The translations under genes and the position numbers were made by a program. The notes under the pieces are model-generated. The model had not been told where the DNA came from. It was given only the letters and a program-made list of their open reading frames with translations, and did no database searches. From Novosphingobium marinum (GTDB taxonomy: Bacteria; Pseudomonadota; Alphaproteobacteria; Sphingomonadales; Sphingomonadaceae), in NCBI RefSeq assembly GCF_013408095.1, contig NZ_JACBZF010000002.1, positions 682,001-746,000 on the forward strand: a stretch of DNA of 64,000 nucleotides. Reading direction: 5' to 3'. How positions within the stretch are numbered: position 1 is the stretch's first letter; every line of letters starts with the position of its first letter. Shown piece after piece: positions 11,351 through 20,873 of this stretch.

Positions 11351-11444
11351 TGGACTTTCAAGATTCTTCAAACCCACCGGTGGCATGGTGTGGCCGAGCC
11401 AGTGAATCTGCTGTGTCTTCGAATTGGACCTGGAAGGGAGCGTC

Positions 11445-12155
11445 ATGGTCTGGGGAATGGCATTGCCGAAGGGCTTCGGCGAATTCTGGCCTGACGGGGA
11501 CTTCGAAGGGTGGACCGACAGTCTGAAAGGACATTTTCTGGAATCGATGCCGGCCAGCCAGCAGGCGCCTTTCGGTGAAGGTCCGCGAGGGGCGCTTCGC
11601 TATATGGGCTATGCCGTTGATAAGTTCGTCAAGGAATCGGGCACGGTTTCGGCGTCTGAAAAGCCGCCGCTTTCGCCCATCGAGCCGCATGAACCGCCCC
11701 GGCACTTCGACACCCAGAAGACTTACGACCAGCTGGGGGCGCTAGTGATGTTGAGCGACAAGATCCTGGCGACAGACGAGGCCTTCAAGGCCATTGTCGA
11801 ACGGCTTGAGCCCGGCGTTCACCAGTTCTTTCCTGTCGAAATTCGAATGCCCAAGAACAAGGTCTTTCCCGACCCCTATTACATCATGGTGATCGGCGGA
11901 TACCGCGAGAGCTTTTCCGCCGAAGACAGCGCGGCGGGTTCGTTCAACGAGCGCAGGCCGGGCTTCTGCTACCACGACACGTCGAAGAAGGGCACGGCTG
12001 GGTTAGCCTTTGCGCGGAGCAGGTTTGCCGGGGCACACCTGTGGAGAGAGCGTGCGTTCCGCGAGGAGCTGACCTGCATGTCTGACGAACTTGTCGGTGA
12101 GATCGCAGCCGCGGGATTGCGTATTCCCGCCCACTACCAGATGCGCGAGGTCTGA
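11445..12155 (+). CDS. Imm11-like orphan protein between tuf and rpsJ
   Basis: 236 residues from ATG 11445, which has GGAAGGGAG five bases upstream; an in-frame TTG at 11424 is less likely. The central LSDKILATDEAFKAIV and LEPGVHQFFPVEI, followed by a YYIMVIGG strand, resemble the Imm11 (DUF1629) family, annotated as immunity proteins of polymorphic toxin systems. No toxin, secretion gene or second immunity gene is nearby, so any protective role is unproven. The gene is less GC-rich than the ribosomal genes around it and sits between a terminator (11314) and a promoter (12230), like an insertion into the str-S10 junction. Family call moderate. Confidence 0.65.
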   Translation: MVWGMALPKGFGEFWPDGDFEGWTDSLKGHFLESMPASQQAPFGEGPRGALRYMGYAVDKFVKESGTVSASEKPPLSPIEPHEPPRHFDTQKTYDQLGALVMLSDKILATDEAFKAIVERLEPGVHQFFPVEIRMPKNKVFPDPYYIMVIGGYRESFSAEDSAAGSFNERRPGFCYHDTSKKGTAGLAFARSRFAGAHLWRERAFREELTCMSDELVGEIAAAGLRIPAHYQMREV

Positions 12156-12229
12156 GGGGCAGGCAGGGCCAATATTTCCCTGCGGTGCGGGCTTTGTGCG
12201 GCCAATCGAAAAATGGCCCAAATCGGGGG

Positions 12230-12258
12230 TTGTCAGACTCGTCGCTGATACGTATAGG
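12230..12258 (+). promoter_or_regulatory. Promoter candidate for the S10 operon
   Basis: TTGTCA at 12230-12235 and TATAGG at 12253-12258 with a 17-base spacer, one of the best promoter matches in the window. It lies after the Imm11-like gene and before rpsJ and predicts a leader of about 140 bases. Confidence 0.6.
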
Positions 12259-12267
12259 CGCGGCTCC

Positions 12268-12360
12268 CGAACGAGATTCGTCTTGTTCGAAACGAAATTC
12301 GGCAAGGGCCGCCCGTTCCCGGGTAACCGGACAGCAGCGGGGCGGGCCTTTGTTTTTTTT
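12268..12360 (+). promoter_or_regulatory. Attenuator-like leader of the S10 operon
   Basis: Two hairpins lie between the promoter at 12230 and rpsJ. The first pairs CGAACGAG (12268-12275) with CTTGTTCG (12282-12289). The second pairs a GGCCGCCCG arm near 12308 with CGGGGCGGGCC at 12338-12348, with small bulges, and runs into TTTGTTTTTTTT at 12349-12360. The U-run ends 45 bases before rpsJ, so transcripts from the promoter must read through a terminator. It may be a true attenuator, or a terminator for the upstream gene if the promoter is false. Confidence 0.55.
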
Positions 12361-12405
12361 GGGGCGGGCAACCGTCTCGTGGCTCTTTCGCATCGGTAAG
12401 TGGAC

Positions 12406-12717
12406 ATGGAAGCTCAGAACATCCGCATTCGCCTCAAGGCATTCGACCACCGCGTGCTGGATCAGGCGACCGGCGAGATCGCGGACACCGCGCGCCGTAC
12501 CGGCGCTCTTATCCGGGGCCCCATTCCGCTGCCGACGAAGATCGAGAAGTTCACCGTGAACCGCGGTCCGCACATCGACAAGAAGTCGCGCGAGCAGTTC
12601 GAGGTGCGTACGTACAAGCGGCTGCTCGACATCGTGCAGCCCAACGCCACGACCGTCGATGCGCTGATGAAGCTCGACCTGGCCGCCGGCGTGAACGTCG
12701 AGATCAAGTTGGCCTGA
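12406..12717 (+). CDS. rpsJ: 30S ribosomal protein S10
   Basis: S10, 103 residues, the standard length, starting [15 protein letters not shown]. It forms part of the 30S head and also acts in NusB-S10 antitermination complexes. ATG 12406 is chosen over an in-frame GTG at 12400 by comparison with the family start; the Shine-Dalgarno signal is weak. It opens the S10 operon but is separated from rplC by 305 bases. Confidence 0.97.
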   Translation: MEAQNIRIRLKAFDHRVLDQATGEIADTARRTGALIRGPIPLPTKIEKFTVNRGPHIDKKSREQFEVRTYKRLLDIVQPNATTVDALMKLDLAAGVNVEIKLA

Positions 12718-13022
12718 GCCAATTTGCCGAAGCTCTCGCTAAGGCGGGGGCTTCCGTCCGCCCGGTCGGACGTTAACCGACCGGACCGAATTTTCGGGGT
12801 CGCGCAAGTGGCCCCGGGTTCCCGCCCAGGCAGGGACCCGCAGACACAGGGATACCTCCGGCACCGCCTTCGGGCATCGCCGGGCAAGCGTCCCCCGTCT
12901 CGCCGCAGGTGCCGGTACCGGTGCCGCGCGGCAATCAGCCCGGACGGGGCGCGCATCACGAACCAGGGCTGGCAAGCACGCGGGGATGGGCCTCGTGTGC
13001 CTCTGTTTTAGGAGTTTTGGTC
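12718..13022 (+). other. Long rpsJ-rplC spacer with two palindromes
   Basis: A 305-base gap with no supportable gene, although rpsJ and rplC are usually close. It holds a perfect 8-bp stem, CCGGTCGG at 12762-12769 with CCGACCGG at 12777-12784, followed after six bases by a short T-run, and a REP-like palindrome at 12815-12840. TAGGAG near 13010 is the rplC ribosome site. Confidence 0.6.
12815..12840 (-). repeat. Solo REP-like palindrome related to those flanking the GIY-YIG gene
   Basis: Read on the minus strand it contains GGTCCCTGCCT, the same 11-mer found in both palindromes at 44971-44996 and 45302-45327, and 19 of 26 positions match the left one. The arms pair imperfectly (7 of 9). No protein gene accompanies this copy. 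Confidence 0.7.
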
Positions 13023-13784
13023 ATGCGTACCGGCGTGATCGCCAAGAAAGTGGGAATGACCCGCCTCTTCCAGGACGATGGACGGCACGTGCCGGTCACC
13101 GTCCTGTCGCTTGAGGATTGCCAGGTCGTTTCCGTCCGCACCGAGGATCGTGACGGCTACGTCGCGGTGCAGCTCGGTGCCGGCACGGCGAAGCAGAAGA
13201 ACGTGAACAAGCCGCAGCGCGAGCATTTCGCGAAGGCGGAAGTTCCCCTGAAGATGAAGGTCGCCGAGTTCCGCGTCGCCGACGACGCGCTGCTCGACGT
13301 AGGCGCGACGATCGCCGCCTCGCACTTCGTGCCCGGCCAACTCGTCGACGTTGCCGGCCACACGCAGGGCAAAGGCTTTGCTGGTCCGATGAAGCGCTGG
13401 GGCTTCGGGGGCCTGCGTGCCACCCACGGCGTCTCCCTCTCGCACCGTTCGCACGGTTCGACCGGTAACCGCCAGGATCCCGGCAAGGTCTTCAAGAACA
13501 AGAAGATGGCCGGCCACATGGGCGACCGCATGCGCACGCAGCAGAACCTCGAGATCGTCCGCGTCGACGACGAGCGCGGCCTGATCTTCGTCAAGGGTTC
13601 GGTTCCGGGTTCGAAGAACACCTGGCTGACCGTCGAGGACGCGGTGAAGGTCTCGCGCCACGCCGACGCGCCCTATCCCGCCGGGCTGAAGCAGGCCGGT
13701 GGCGACAACAACAGCAACGACGCGCCCGAGACGCCCGCGGAAGATACCGCGGCGCCCGAGGCGACCGAAGGCCAGGAGGGCTAA
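13023..13784 (+). CDS. rplC: 50S ribosomal protein L3
   Basis: L3, 253 residues, an early 23S rRNA binder near the peptidyl transferase centre. It begins [16 protein letters not shown] at ATG 13023 after a TAGGAG site and contains the conserved [13 protein letters not shown] loop. The C-terminus carries an extra low-complexity Asn/Glu/Ala-rich acidic tail of about 30 residues beyond the usual end, common in some alphaproteobacteria. The rplD start follows two bases after the stop. Confidence 0.97.
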   Translation: MRTGVIAKKVGMTRLFQDDGRHVPVTVLSLEDCQVVSVRTEDRDGYVAVQLGAGTAKQKNVNKPQREHFAKAEVPLKMKVAEFRVADDALLDVGATIAASHFVPGQLVDVAGHTQGKGFAGPMKRWGFGGLRATHGVSLSHRSHGSTGNRQDPGKVFKNKKMAGHMGDRMRTQQNLEIVRVDDERGLIFVKGSVPGSKNTWLTVEDAVKVSRHADAPYPAGLKQAGGDNNSNDAPETPAEDTAAPEATEGQEG

Positions 13785-13786
13785 TC

Positions 13787-14428
13787 GTGAAGGTCAAGGT
13801 CCTCAATCTCGACGGGTCTGCCGGCAAGAACGACATCGAGCTTTCGGATGACGTGTTCGGCCTCGAGCCGCGCGCCGACATCCTGCACCGTGTCGTCACC
13901 TGGCAGCTCGAGAACCGCCGCGGCACCGCCCGCCCGACGCGCGAGCGTTCGGACGTTGCGCGCACCGGCAAGAAGTTCGGTCGCCAGAAGGGCGGCGGCA
14001 CGGCTCGCCACGGCGACCGCAAGGCCCCGATCTTTGTCGGCGGCGGCAAGGCGCACGGCGCCCGCAAGCGCGAGTTCGAGCAGTCGCTGAACAAGAAGGT
14101 TCGCGCGCTCGGCCTCAAGATGGCGCTTTCCGCCAAGGCGAAGGACGGCCTCGTGGTCGTCGACAGCCTCGACGTGAAGGATGCCAAGACCAAGGCGCTC
14201 GCCGGCCAGTTCAAGAAGGCGGGCTGGGGCCGCAAGGTCCTCGTCATCGACGGCGAGCAGGTCGACCAGGGCTTCGCCCGCGCGGCCGGCAACCTCGTCG
14301 ATGTCAACGTCCTGCCTGCGGTCGGCGCGAACGTCTACGACATCCTCAAGCATGACACGCTGGTGCTGACGCGCGCCGCGGTCGAGAAACTGGAGGCGCG
14401 GTTCGCCCTCCCGGGAGGGTCTAACTGA
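13787..14428 (+). CDS. rplD: 50S ribosomal protein L4
   Basis: L4, 213 residues, with GTG start at 13787 just after the rplC stop. The exit-tunnel loop ([20 protein letters not shown]) is present and typical. In gammaproteobacteria free L4 represses the S10 operon through its leader, which matters here because an attenuator-like leader precedes rpsJ. The stop overlaps the rplW ATG (ATGA). Confidence 0.97.
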   Translation: MKVKVLNLDGSAGKNDIELSDDVFGLEPRADILHRVVTWQLENRRGTARPTRERSDVARTGKKFGRQKGGGTARHGDRKAPIFVGGGKAHGARKREFEQSLNKKVRALGLKMALSAKAKDGLVVVDSLDVKDAKTKALAGQFKKAGWGRKVLVIDGEQVDQGFARAAGNLVDVNVLPAVGANVYDILKHDTLVLTRAAVEKLEARFALPGGSN

Positions 14429-14745
14429 TGGCTAAGGCGAACAAGGCGGAAGGCGTGGACACGCGCCACTACGACGTGATCGTCGCGCCGCACATCACCG
14501 AGAAGTCGACGCTGCTGTCCGAGCACAACGCGGTCGTCTTCCGCGTTGCCGACAGCGCGACCAAGCCGGAGATCAAGGCTGCGGTCGAGGCGCTGTTCGA
14601 CGTCAAGGTGACGGGCGTGAACACGATCACCCAGAAGGGCAAGACGAAGCGCTGGAAGGGCAAGCCCTACAAGCGCAACGACGTGAAGAAGGCGATCGTG
14701 ACGCTGGCCGAGGGCCAGTCCATCGACGTCACCAGCGGAATCTGA
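14428..14745 (+). CDS. rplW: 50S ribosomal protein L23
   Basis: L23, 105 residues, located at the tunnel exit, where it docks signal recognition particle and trigger factor. The family core is clear: [14 protein letters not shown], the NAVVFRV strand, then [10 protein letters not shown] and the basic [13 protein letters not shown] loop. It begins within the rplD stop codon and is followed after 10 bases by rplB. Confidence 0.97.
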   Translation: MAKANKAEGVDTRHYDVIVAPHITEKSTLLSEHNAVVFRVADSATKPEIKAAVEALFDVKVTGVNTITQKGKTKRWKGKPYKRNDVKKAIVTLAEGQSIDVTSGI

Positions 14746-14755
14746 GGACCGGACG

Positions 14756-15592
14756 ATGGCACTCAAGAACTACAACCCCACCAGCCCCGGCCGGCGAGGT
14801 CTGATCCTCGTCGACAAGTCGGCGTTGTGGAAGGGCAAGCCCGTCAAGGCGCTGACCGAAGGCAAGCGCAAGACCGGCGGCCGCAACAACAAGGGCCACG
14901 TGACCAGCCGCGGCATCGCGGGCGGGCACAAGCAGAAGTACCGCTACATCGACTTCAAGCGTCGCAAGTGGGACGTCTCGGCCACCGTCGAGCGGATCGA
15001 GTACGATCCCAACCGCACCGCGTTCATCGCGCTGATCAAGTACGATGACGGCGAGCAGGCCTACATCATCGCGCCGCAGCGCCTTGCCGTGGGCGACAGC
15101 GTCGTCGCCGGCGAGAAGACCGACGTGAAGCCCGGCAACGCGATGCTCCTGTCGCAGATGCCGGTCGGCACGATCTGCCACAACGTCGAGATGAAGCCCA
15201 ACAAGGGCGGCCAGATCGCGCGTTCGGCGGGTACCTACGTGCAGATCGTCGGTCGCGACCGCGGCCTCGTCATCGTCCGCCTCAACTCGGGCGAGCAGCG
15301 CTACGTGCGCGGCGACTGCATGGGCACGGTCGGGGCGGTTTCGAACCCCGACAACCAGAACCAGAACTTCGGCAAGGCCGGCCGCACGCGCTGGAAGGGC
15401 CGTCGTCCGCTGACCCGCGGCGTCGCCAAGAATCCGGTCGACCACCCGCACGGCGGTGGCGAGGGCCGGACTTCGGGCGGCCGTCACCCGGTCACCCCGT
15501 GGGGCAAGCCGACCAAGGGTGCGCGCACCCGTCACAACAAGCAGACGGACAAGATGATCATCCGTTCGCGCCACGCGAAGAAGAAGAGGTAA
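14756..15592 (+). CDS. rplB: 50S ribosomal protein L2
   Basis: L2, 278 residues, full length, required for subunit association and peptidyl transferase assembly. It shows the RNA-binding [19 protein letters not shown] stretch, the OB/SH3-like middle, and the conserved HPHGGGEGR loop with the functionally important histidine. rpsS follows after six bases. Confidence 0.98.
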   Translation: MALKNYNPTSPGRRGLILVDKSALWKGKPVKALTEGKRKTGGRNNKGHVTSRGIAGGHKQKYRYIDFKRRKWDVSATVERIEYDPNRTAFIALIKYDDGEQAYIIAPQRLAVGDSVVAGEKTDVKPGNAMLLSQMPVGTICHNVEMKPNKGGQIARSAGTYVQIVGRDRGLVIVRLNSGEQRYVRGDCMGTVGAVSNPDNQNQNFGKAGRTRWKGRRPLTRGVAKNPVDHPHGGGEGRTSGGRHPVTPWGKPTKGARTRHNKQTDKMIIRSRHAKKKR

Positions 15593-15598
15593 GCGATA

Positions 15599-15877
15599 AT
15601 GGCACGTTCCGTCTGGAAAGGCCCCTTCGTCGATCTGCACCTCCTGAAGAAGGCGGAGACCGCCCAGGATGCAGGCACCCGCGCCGGCCCGATCAAGACC
15701 TGGTCGCGGCGCTCGACGATCCTGCCGCAATTCGTCGGCCTGACGTTCAGCGTCTACAACGGCCAGAAGTTCATCCCCGTGTCCGTCAACGAGGACATGG
15801 TCGGCCACAAGCTCGGCGAGTTCGCGCCCACGCGCAGCTTCCCCGGCCACGTCGCCGACAAGAAGGGCAAGCGCTGA
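15599..15877 (+). CDS. rpsS: 30S ribosomal protein S19
   Basis: S19, 92 residues, in the 30S head next to S13. It starts [18 protein letters not shown] and keeps the [14 protein letters not shown] and [12 protein letters not shown] motifs. Its stop overlaps the rplV start (TGATG), so translation is coupled. Confidence 0.98.
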   Translation: MARSVWKGPFVDLHLLKKAETAQDAGTRAGPIKTWSRRSTILPQFVGLTFSVYNGQKFIPVSVNEDMVGHKLGEFAPTRSFPGHVADKKGKR

Positions 15878-16254
15878 TGAGCAAGCAGAAGGCACCCCGC
15901 CGCGTCGCCGAGAACGAGGCGCTGGCCGTCGGCACGACGATCCGTGGTTCGGCCCAGAAGCTGAACCTGGTCGCCGGCCTGATCCGTGGCAAGAAGGCCG
16001 AGGATGCGATGAACATCCTCTCCTTCTCGAAGCGCGCGATGGCGCAGGACGCGAAGAAGGTCCTCGCCTCTGCGATCGCGAACGCGGAAAACAACCACAA
16101 CCTGGACGTCGACGCGCTCGTCGTGGCCGAAGCCAGCGTTGGCAAGTCCATCACCATGAAGCGCTGGCATGCGCGCGGTCGCGGCAAGTCGACCCGCATC
16201 CTGAAGCCGTTCAGCCGGCTGCGCATCGTGGTCCGCGAAGTCGAGGAGGCGTAA
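15877..16254 (+). CDS. rplV: 50S ribosomal protein L22
   Basis: L22, 125 residues from ATG 15877, which overlaps the rpsS stop; the frame is open upstream but has no meaningful sequence there. The protein lines the exit tunnel; its beta-hairpin region ([18 protein letters not shown]) is intact. The family [14 protein letters not shown] helix is present. Confidence 0.97.
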   Translation: MSKQKAPRRVAENEALAVGTTIRGSAQKLNLVAGLIRGKKAEDAMNILSFSKRAMAQDAKKVLASAIANAENNHNLDVDALVVAEASVGKSITMKRWHARGRGKSTRILKPFSRLRIVVREVEEA

Positions 16255-16257
16255 GCC

Positions 16258-16953
16258 ATGGGTCAGAAGAGCAATCCGATCGGCCTCAGGCTGCAGATCA
16301 ACCGCACGTGGGACAGCCGCTGGTACGCGGAAGGCCGCGACTACGGCCGTCTGCTTGAGGAAGACCTCAAGATCCGCAAGTACATCATCGAGACGATGCC
16401 GCAGGCGGCGATCTCGAAGGTCGTGATCGAGCGCCCGGCCAAGCTGTGCCGCATCTCGATCTATGCCGCGCGCCCCGGTGTCATCATCGGCAAGAAGGGC
16501 GCCGACATCGAGAAGCTGCGCAAGAAGCTGTCGGACATGACAGACAGCGAAGTGAAGCTGAACATCGTCGAGATCCGCAAGCCCGAGATCGACGCCAAGC
16601 TCGTCGCGCAGGGCGTTGCCGACCAGCTCGTCCGCCGCGTGGCCTTCCGCCGCGCGATGAAGCGGGCGGTGCAGTCCGCGCTGCGGCTTGGTGCGGAAGG
16701 CATCAAGATCGTCTGCGGCGGCCGTCTCGGCGGTGCCGAGATCGCCCGCGTGGAATGGTACCGCGAAGGTCGCGTCCCGCTCCACACGCTGCGCGCCAAC
16801 GTCGATTACGCCGAAGCCGAGGCGCTGACCGCCTACGGGATCATCGGCATCAAGGTCTGGATCTTCAAGGGCGAGATTCTCGGCCACGATCCGATGGCCC
16901 AGGACCGTCTCATGATGGAGGCCCAGACCTCCGGCGTGCGTCCGGCGCGCTGA
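16258..16953 (+). CDS. rpsC: 30S ribosomal protein S3
   Basis: S3, 231 residues, forming the mRNA entry site with S4 and S5. The KH domain signature ([14 protein letters not shown]) lies near residues 77-90 and the C-terminal domain ends GVRPAR. It starts [12 protein letters not shown] four bases after rplV. Confidence 0.98.
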   Translation: MGQKSNPIGLRLQINRTWDSRWYAEGRDYGRLLEEDLKIRKYIIETMPQAAISKVVIERPAKLCRISIYAARPGVIIGKKGADIEKLRKKLSDMTDSEVKLNIVEIRKPEIDAKLVAQGVADQLVRRVAFRRAMKRAVQSALRLGAEGIKIVCGGRLGGAEIARVEWYREGRVPLHTLRANVDYAEAEALTAYGIIGIKVWIFKGEILGHDPMAQDRLMMEAQTSGVRPAR

Positions 16954-16974
16954 GGCTAGGACAGGGTAAGAGCA

Positions 16975-17406
16975 ATGCTGCAACCGAAGAAAACCAAGTT
17001 CCGCAAGGCCTTCAAGGGCCGGATCAAGGGCGACGCCAAGGGCGGCACCGAGCTGAACTTCGGCTCGTACGGCCTCAAGGCGCTCGAGCCCGAGCGCGTC
17101 ACCGCACGCCAGATCGAGGCCGCGCGCCGTGCGATCACGCGCCACATCAAGCGCCAGGGTCGCCTGTGGATCCGCATCTTCCCGGACGTTCCGGTGTCGA
17201 AGAAACCCGCCGAGGTCCGTCAGGGCAAGGGCAAGGGTTCGGTCGAATACTGGGCCGCCCGCGTGAAGCCGGGCCGCATCCTGTTCGAGCTCGACGGTGT
17301 CTCCGGCCCGCTCGCGGCCGAGGCCTTCGAGCGCGCCGCGATGAAGCTGCCGATCAAGACCAAGGTCGTTGCCCGCCTCGGCGACACCTCGCACCTGGGA
17401 GCGTGA
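16975..17406 (+). CDS. rplP: 50S ribosomal protein L16
   Basis: L16, 143 residues, which contacts the A and P sites. It has the usual [15 protein letters not shown] start, the [10 protein letters not shown] segment and [10 protein letters not shown]. rpmC starts two bases after its stop. Confidence 0.98.
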   Translation: MLQPKKTKFRKAFKGRIKGDAKGGTELNFGSYGLKALEPERVTARQIEAARRAITRHIKRQGRLWIRIFPDVPVSKKPAEVRQGKGKGSVEYWAARVKPGRILFELDGVSGPLAAEAFERAAMKLPIKTKVVARLGDTSHLGA

Positions 17407-17408
17407 CG

Positions 17409-17618
17409 ATGGCGAACCGTACCGAAGATTTCCGCGCCAAGAGCGACGACCAGCTTTCGCAGGAGCTGACCGACCTTAAGCGCGAACAGTTCAACCTGCG
17501 TTTCCAGGCGGCGACCAACCAGCTCGAACGCCCGGCGCGCATCAAGGAAGTCCGCCGCGACATCGCCCGTATCCGGACGCTGCAGTCCGAACGCGCGCGC
17601 GAAGCGGCCAAGGCGTAA
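17409..17618 (+). CDS. rpmC: 50S ribosomal protein L29
   Basis: L29, 69 residues from ATG 17409. It is a two-helix protein at the tunnel exit beside L23. The conserved core ([15 protein letters not shown], then IARIRT) is clear. The frame is open far upstream, but that is rplP shadow sequence. rpsQ follows after 11 bases with GGAGG. Confidence 0.96.
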   Translation: MANRTEDFRAKSDDQLSQELTDLKREQFNLRFQAATNQLERPARIKEVRRDIARIRTLQSERAREAAKA

Positions 17619-17629
17619 AGGAGGACCCG

Positions 17630-17920
17630 ATGCCCAAACGTGTTCTGATCGGGACCGTGGTCTCCGACAAGACCGACAAGACCGTCACGGTGCTCGTCGA
17701 ACGGCGCGTGAAGCACCCGCTTTACGGCAAGATCATCCGCCGTTCGAAGAAGTACCACGCGCACGATGCCGACAATGCCTACAAGATGGGCGAGCGCGTG
17801 CGCATCCAGGAGACCAAGCCGATCTCCAAGACCAAGACCTGGGAGGTCCTCGACCGCATCCAGGCCGGTCAGGTCGCCGCCCTCGAAGCCGATCTCGAAG
17901 TCGAGGCCGCAGGCAACTGA
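17630..17920 (+). CDS. rpsQ: 30S ribosomal protein S17
   Basis: S17, 96 residues, an OB-fold 16S rRNA binder. It begins [18 protein letters not shown], with [12 protein letters not shown] and the KYHAHDA loop. The C-terminus is extended by about 15 acidic/alanine-rich residues relative to the E. coli protein. Confidence 0.97.
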   Translation: MPKRVLIGTVVSDKTDKTVTVLVERRVKHPLYGKIIRRSKKYHAHDADNAYKMGERVRIQETKPISKTKTWEVLDRIQAGQVAALEADLEVEAAGN

Positions 17921-17936
17921 GATAGTTTTTTGGAAC

Positions 17937-17956
17937 TGCCGGACACCGTTCCGGCA
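17937..17956 (+). promoter_or_regulatory. Hairpin in the rpsQ-rplN spacer
   Basis: TGCCGGA (17937-17943) pairs perfectly with TCCGGCA (17950-17956) around six bases. A T6 run precedes rather than follows it, so it is not a terminator on this strand. It may act in mRNA processing or protein binding. Confidence 0.5.
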
Positions 17957-17980
17957 AGCCAGTGAGAAGGAACCGGATCG

Positions 17981-18349
17981 ATGATCCAGATGCAATCCAA
18001 TCTCGACGTCGCGGACAACAGCGGCGCAAAGCGCGTCCAGTGTATCAAGGTGCTGGGCGGGTCGAAGCGCCGTGTCGCGGGCGTCGGCGACGTCATCGTC
18101 GTGTCGGTGAAGGAAGCGCAGCCGCGCGCCCGCGTGAAGAAGGGGGACGTGCACCGCGCCGTGATCGTGCGCACCAAGAAGGACGTTCGCCGTCCCGACG
18201 GCAGCGTGATCCGCTTCGACAGCAACGCCGCGGTCCTCGTGAACAAGAGCGAGGAGCCCATCGGCACCCGTATCTTCGGCCCCGTCGTCCGCGAACTGCG
18301 CGGCAAGGGCTTCATGAAGATCATCTCGCTCGCTCCGGAGGTGCTGTAA
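17981..18349 (+). CDS. rplN: 50S ribosomal protein L14
   Basis: L14, 122 residues, the standard length, at the subunit interface. It starts [17 protein letters not shown] and ends with the conserved [11 protein letters not shown] 17981 follows GAGAAGGAAC. In classical nomenclature it opens the spc operon. The rplX ATG overlaps its stop (TAATG). Confidence 0.98.
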   Translation: MIQMQSNLDVADNSGAKRVQCIKVLGGSKRRVAGVGDVIVVSVKEAQPRARVKKGDVHRAVIVRTKKDVRRPDGSVIRFDSNAAVLVNKSEEPIGTRIFGPVVRELRGKGFMKIISLAPEVL

Positions 18350-18669
18350 TGGCTGCCGCGAAGATCAAGAAGGGCGACAGCGTCGTCGTGCGCTCGGGCA
18401 AGGACAAGGGCCGTACCGGCACCGTCCTCCAGGTCATGCCGAAGGAAGGCAAGGTCCTGGTCGAGGGCATCAACGTCGCGACCCGCCACCGCAAGCCCAC
18501 GCAGGCTAACCCGCAGGGCGGCATCGACCGCGCGCCCGCACCGATGGCGATCGGCAAGGTCGCCGTCGCCGATCCCAAGGACGGCAAGCCCACCCGCGTC
18601 CGCTTCGAGGAGCGCGACGGAAAGAAGGTCCGTGTCGCCGTCAAGTCCGGGGAGACCATCGATGGCTGA
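18349..18669 (+). CDS. rplX: 50S ribosomal protein L24
   Basis: L24, 106 residues, an assembly initiator with a KOW motif ([19 protein letters not shown]) near residues 8-26. The stop lies eight bases inside the rplE reading frame, so the two genes overlap and are probably coupled. Confidence 0.97.
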   Translation: MAAAKIKKGDSVVVRSGKDKGRTGTVLQVMPKEGKVLVEGINVATRHRKPTQANPQGGIDRAPAPMAIGKVAVADPKDGKPTRVRFEERDGKKVRVAVKSGETIDG

Positions 18670-19243
18670 CAAGTACACTCCGCGCATGCGCGCCCGCTAC
18701 GACGAGCAGATCGTCAAGGCGATGACCGAGAAGTTCGGCTACAAGAACCACCTCGAAGTCCCGCGTATCGAGAAGATCACGCTCAACATGGGCGTCGGCG
18801 AGGCGAGCCAGGACAAGAAGAAGGTCCAGACCGCCGCCGAGGAAATGGAACTGATCGCCGGCCAGAAGCCGGTCATCACCAAGGCGAAGAAGTCGATCGC
18901 GCAGTTCAAGCTGCGCGAGGGCATGCCGATCGGCTGCAAGGTCACCCTGCGCCGCGAACGCATGTACGAATTCCTCGACCGCCTGATCACCATCGCGATG
19001 CCCCGCATCCGCGACTTCCGCGGGCTCAACCCGAAGTCGTTCGACGGTCGCGGCAACTACGCGATGGGCCTCAAGGAGCAGATCATCTTCCCGGAGATCA
19101 GCTACGACAGGATCGAGAAGGTGCGCGGTATGGACATCATCGTGACCACCACCGCGAAGACCGACGAGGAAGCGCGCGAACTGCTGCGCCTGTTCGGTTT
19201 CCCGTTCCCGGCGGAAGCCGCCGAAGAAAAGCAGGCCGCGTGA
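18662..19243 (+). CDS. rplE: 50S ribosomal protein L5
   Basis: L5, 193 residues, a 5S rRNA-binding protein of the central protuberance. Conserved [32 protein letters not shown] and [17 protein letters not shown] are all present. A short alanine/glutamate tail is added at the C-terminus. The start at 18662 overlaps the end of rplX. Confidence 0.97.
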   Translation: MADKYTPRMRARYDEQIVKAMTEKFGYKNHLEVPRIEKITLNMGVGEASQDKKKVQTAAEEMELIAGQKPVITKAKKSIAQFKLREGMPIGCKVTLRRERMYEFLDRLITIAMPRIRDFRGLNPKSFDGRGNYAMGLKEQIIFPEISYDRIEKVRGMDIIVTTTAKTDEEARELLRLFGFPFPAEAAEEKQAA

Positions 19244-19285
19244 GCGGTCCGTTGAACGCTAGCAAAGCAAAGAGAGCTTAAGTCC

Positions 19286-19591
19286 ATGGCGAAACTGAGT
19301 TCCGTGAACAAGAACGAGCGTCGCAAGAAGCTCGTGAAGAAGTACGCGAACAAGTACGCGAAGCTGAAGGCTATCGCGAACGACAAGTCGCTCGACGAGA
19401 CCGAGCGTCTCATCGCGCGTCTCAAGATGGCCGAGATTCCGCGCAACGCGAATCCGACCCGCGTGCGCAATCGCTGCGCCACCACCGGCCGCCCGCGCGG
19501 CTACTATCGCAAGTTCGGCCTCTGCCGCGTCGAGCTGCGGGACCTTGCCAACAAGGGCATGATCCCCGGCGTCACGAAGTCGAGCTGGTAA
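19286..19591 (+). CDS. rpsN: 30S ribosomal protein S14
   Basis: S14, 101 residues, the long form without the zinc-binding CxxC pair: the C-terminal half has [20 protein letters not shown]. It assembles late into the 30S head. GAGAGCTTAAG upstream provides the ribosome site. rpsH follows after 13 bases. Confidence 0.97.
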   Translation: MAKLSSVNKNERRKKLVKKYANKYAKLKAIANDKSLDETERLIARLKMAEIPRNANPTRVRNRCATTGRPRGYYRKFGLCRVELRDLANKGMIPGVTKSSW

Positions 19592-19604
19592 GGGGTAAAA
19601 CCGA

Positions 19605-20000
19605 ATGGCGATGACCGATCCCCTGGGTGACATGCTCACCCGCATCCGCAACGGCCAGCAGGCGAAGAAGGACTCCGTCCTGTCGCCCGCGTCCAAGCTG
19701 CGCGCCCGCGTGCTCGAAGTCCTCCAGCGCGAGGGCTACATCCGCGGCTTCAGCGAGGACGATACCGGCAAGCACAAGCAGCTGCGGATCGAACTGAAGT
19801 ATTTCGAGGGCGAGCCCGCGATCAAGCACCTCGCCCGTGTCTCCAAGCCGGGCCGCCGCGTCTATTCGGGCAGCAAGGAGCTCCCGATCGTGCGCAACGG
19901 CCTTGGCATCACCATCGTCTCGACGCCCCGGGGCGTGCTTTCGGACAACGAAGCGCGCACCGAGAACGTCGGCGGCGAAGTGCTGGCGGAGGTGTTCTGA
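19605..20000 (+). CDS. rpsH: 30S ribosomal protein S8
   Basis: S8, 131 residues, a primary 16S rRNA binder. It starts [18 protein letters not shown] and ends with the STPRGVLSD and GGEVLAEVF signatures. In E. coli S8 is the translational repressor of the spc operon. The stop overlaps the rplF ATG. Confidence 0.98.
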   Translation: MAMTDPLGDMLTRIRNGQQAKKDSVLSPASKLRARVLEVLQREGYIRGFSEDDTGKHKQLRIELKYFEGEPAIKHLARVSKPGRRVYSGSKELPIVRNGLGITIVSTPRGVLSDNEARTENVGGEVLAEVF

Positions 20001-20533
20001 TGAGCCGCATCGGCAAGAAGCCGGTTGCCATCCCGAATGGCGTGACCGCCGATCTCAAGGACGGCCAGCTTTCGGTCAAGGGCCCCAAGGGCACCCTGAC
20101 CATGGGCCTGTCCGATCTCGTCTCCTATGAAATGGGCGACGACGGGATCGTGGTCCAGCCGGCGAACGACAGCAAGGAAGCGCGCAGCCACTGGGGCATG
20201 CAGCGTACCCTCGTATCGAACCTCGTCGAAGGTGTGACCGAAGGGTTCACCAAGACGCTTGAGATCTCCGGCGTCGGTTATCGTGCGCAGGCGCAGGGCA
20301 AGAAGCTCAAGCTTCAGCTCGGCTACAGCCACGATGTCGACATCGACGTGCCCGAGGGCATCGAGGTCAAGACGCCCGACAACACCACGGTGGAAATCTC
20401 GGGCATCGACAAGCAGCAGGTCGGCCAGCTCGCCGCCGAGATCCGTCGCTGGCGCAAGCCCGAACCCTACAAGGGCAAGGGCATCAAGTACCGCGGCGAA
20501 TACGTCTTCCGCAAGGAAGGGAAGAAGAAGTAA
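20000..20533 (+). CDS. rplF: 50S ribosomal protein L6
   Basis: L6, 177 residues, made of two related domains, next to the sarcin-ricin loop. [15 protein letters not shown] opens the protein and the C-terminal [15 protein letters not shown] signature is intact. It overlaps rpsH by one base and is followed by rplR after one base. Confidence 0.98.
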   Translation: MSRIGKKPVAIPNGVTADLKDGQLSVKGPKGTLTMGLSDLVSYEMGDDGIVVQPANDSKEARSHWGMQRTLVSNLVEGVTEGFTKTLEISGVGYRAQAQGKKLKLQLGYSHDVDIDVPEGIEVKTPDNTTVEISGIDKQQVGQLAAEIRRWRKPEPYKGKGIKYRGEYVFRKEGKKK

Positions 20534-20534
20534 G

Positions 20535-20873
20535 ATGGCCAAGCTTTCCCTTTTCGACCGCCGCCGCCGTCGCGTCCGCACCGCGCTTAGAGCGCGTTCC
20601 GGCGACCGCCCGCGGCTTTCGGTGCACCGCACCGGCCGCCACATCTACGCGCAGATCATCGACGATGCGCAGGGCCGCACGATCGCCGCAGCGAACACGC
20701 TGGGCGGCAAGGGCGCCGACGTCGATGCCGCCGCCAAGGTGGGCAAGGACCTGGCCGAGGCCGCCAAGAAGGCGGGCGTGACCAGCGTCGTGTTCGATCG
20801 CGGCGGTTTCCTGTTCCATGGCCGCGTCAAGGCGCTGGCCGACGCCGCGCGTGAAGGCGGACTGGAGTTCTGA
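20535..20873 (+). CDS. rplR: 50S ribosomal protein L18
   Basis: L18, 112 residues from ATG 20535, a 5S rRNA-binding protein. [19 protein letters not shown] and [23 protein letters not shown] are the conserved segments. Its stop overlaps the first of two consecutive ATG codons of rpsE. Confidence 0.97.
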   Translation: MAKLSLFDRRRRRVRTALRARSGDRPRLSVHRTGRHIYAQIIDDAQGRTIAAANTLGGKGADVDAAAKVGKDLAEAAKKAGVTSVVFDRGGFLFHGRVKALADAAREGGLEF

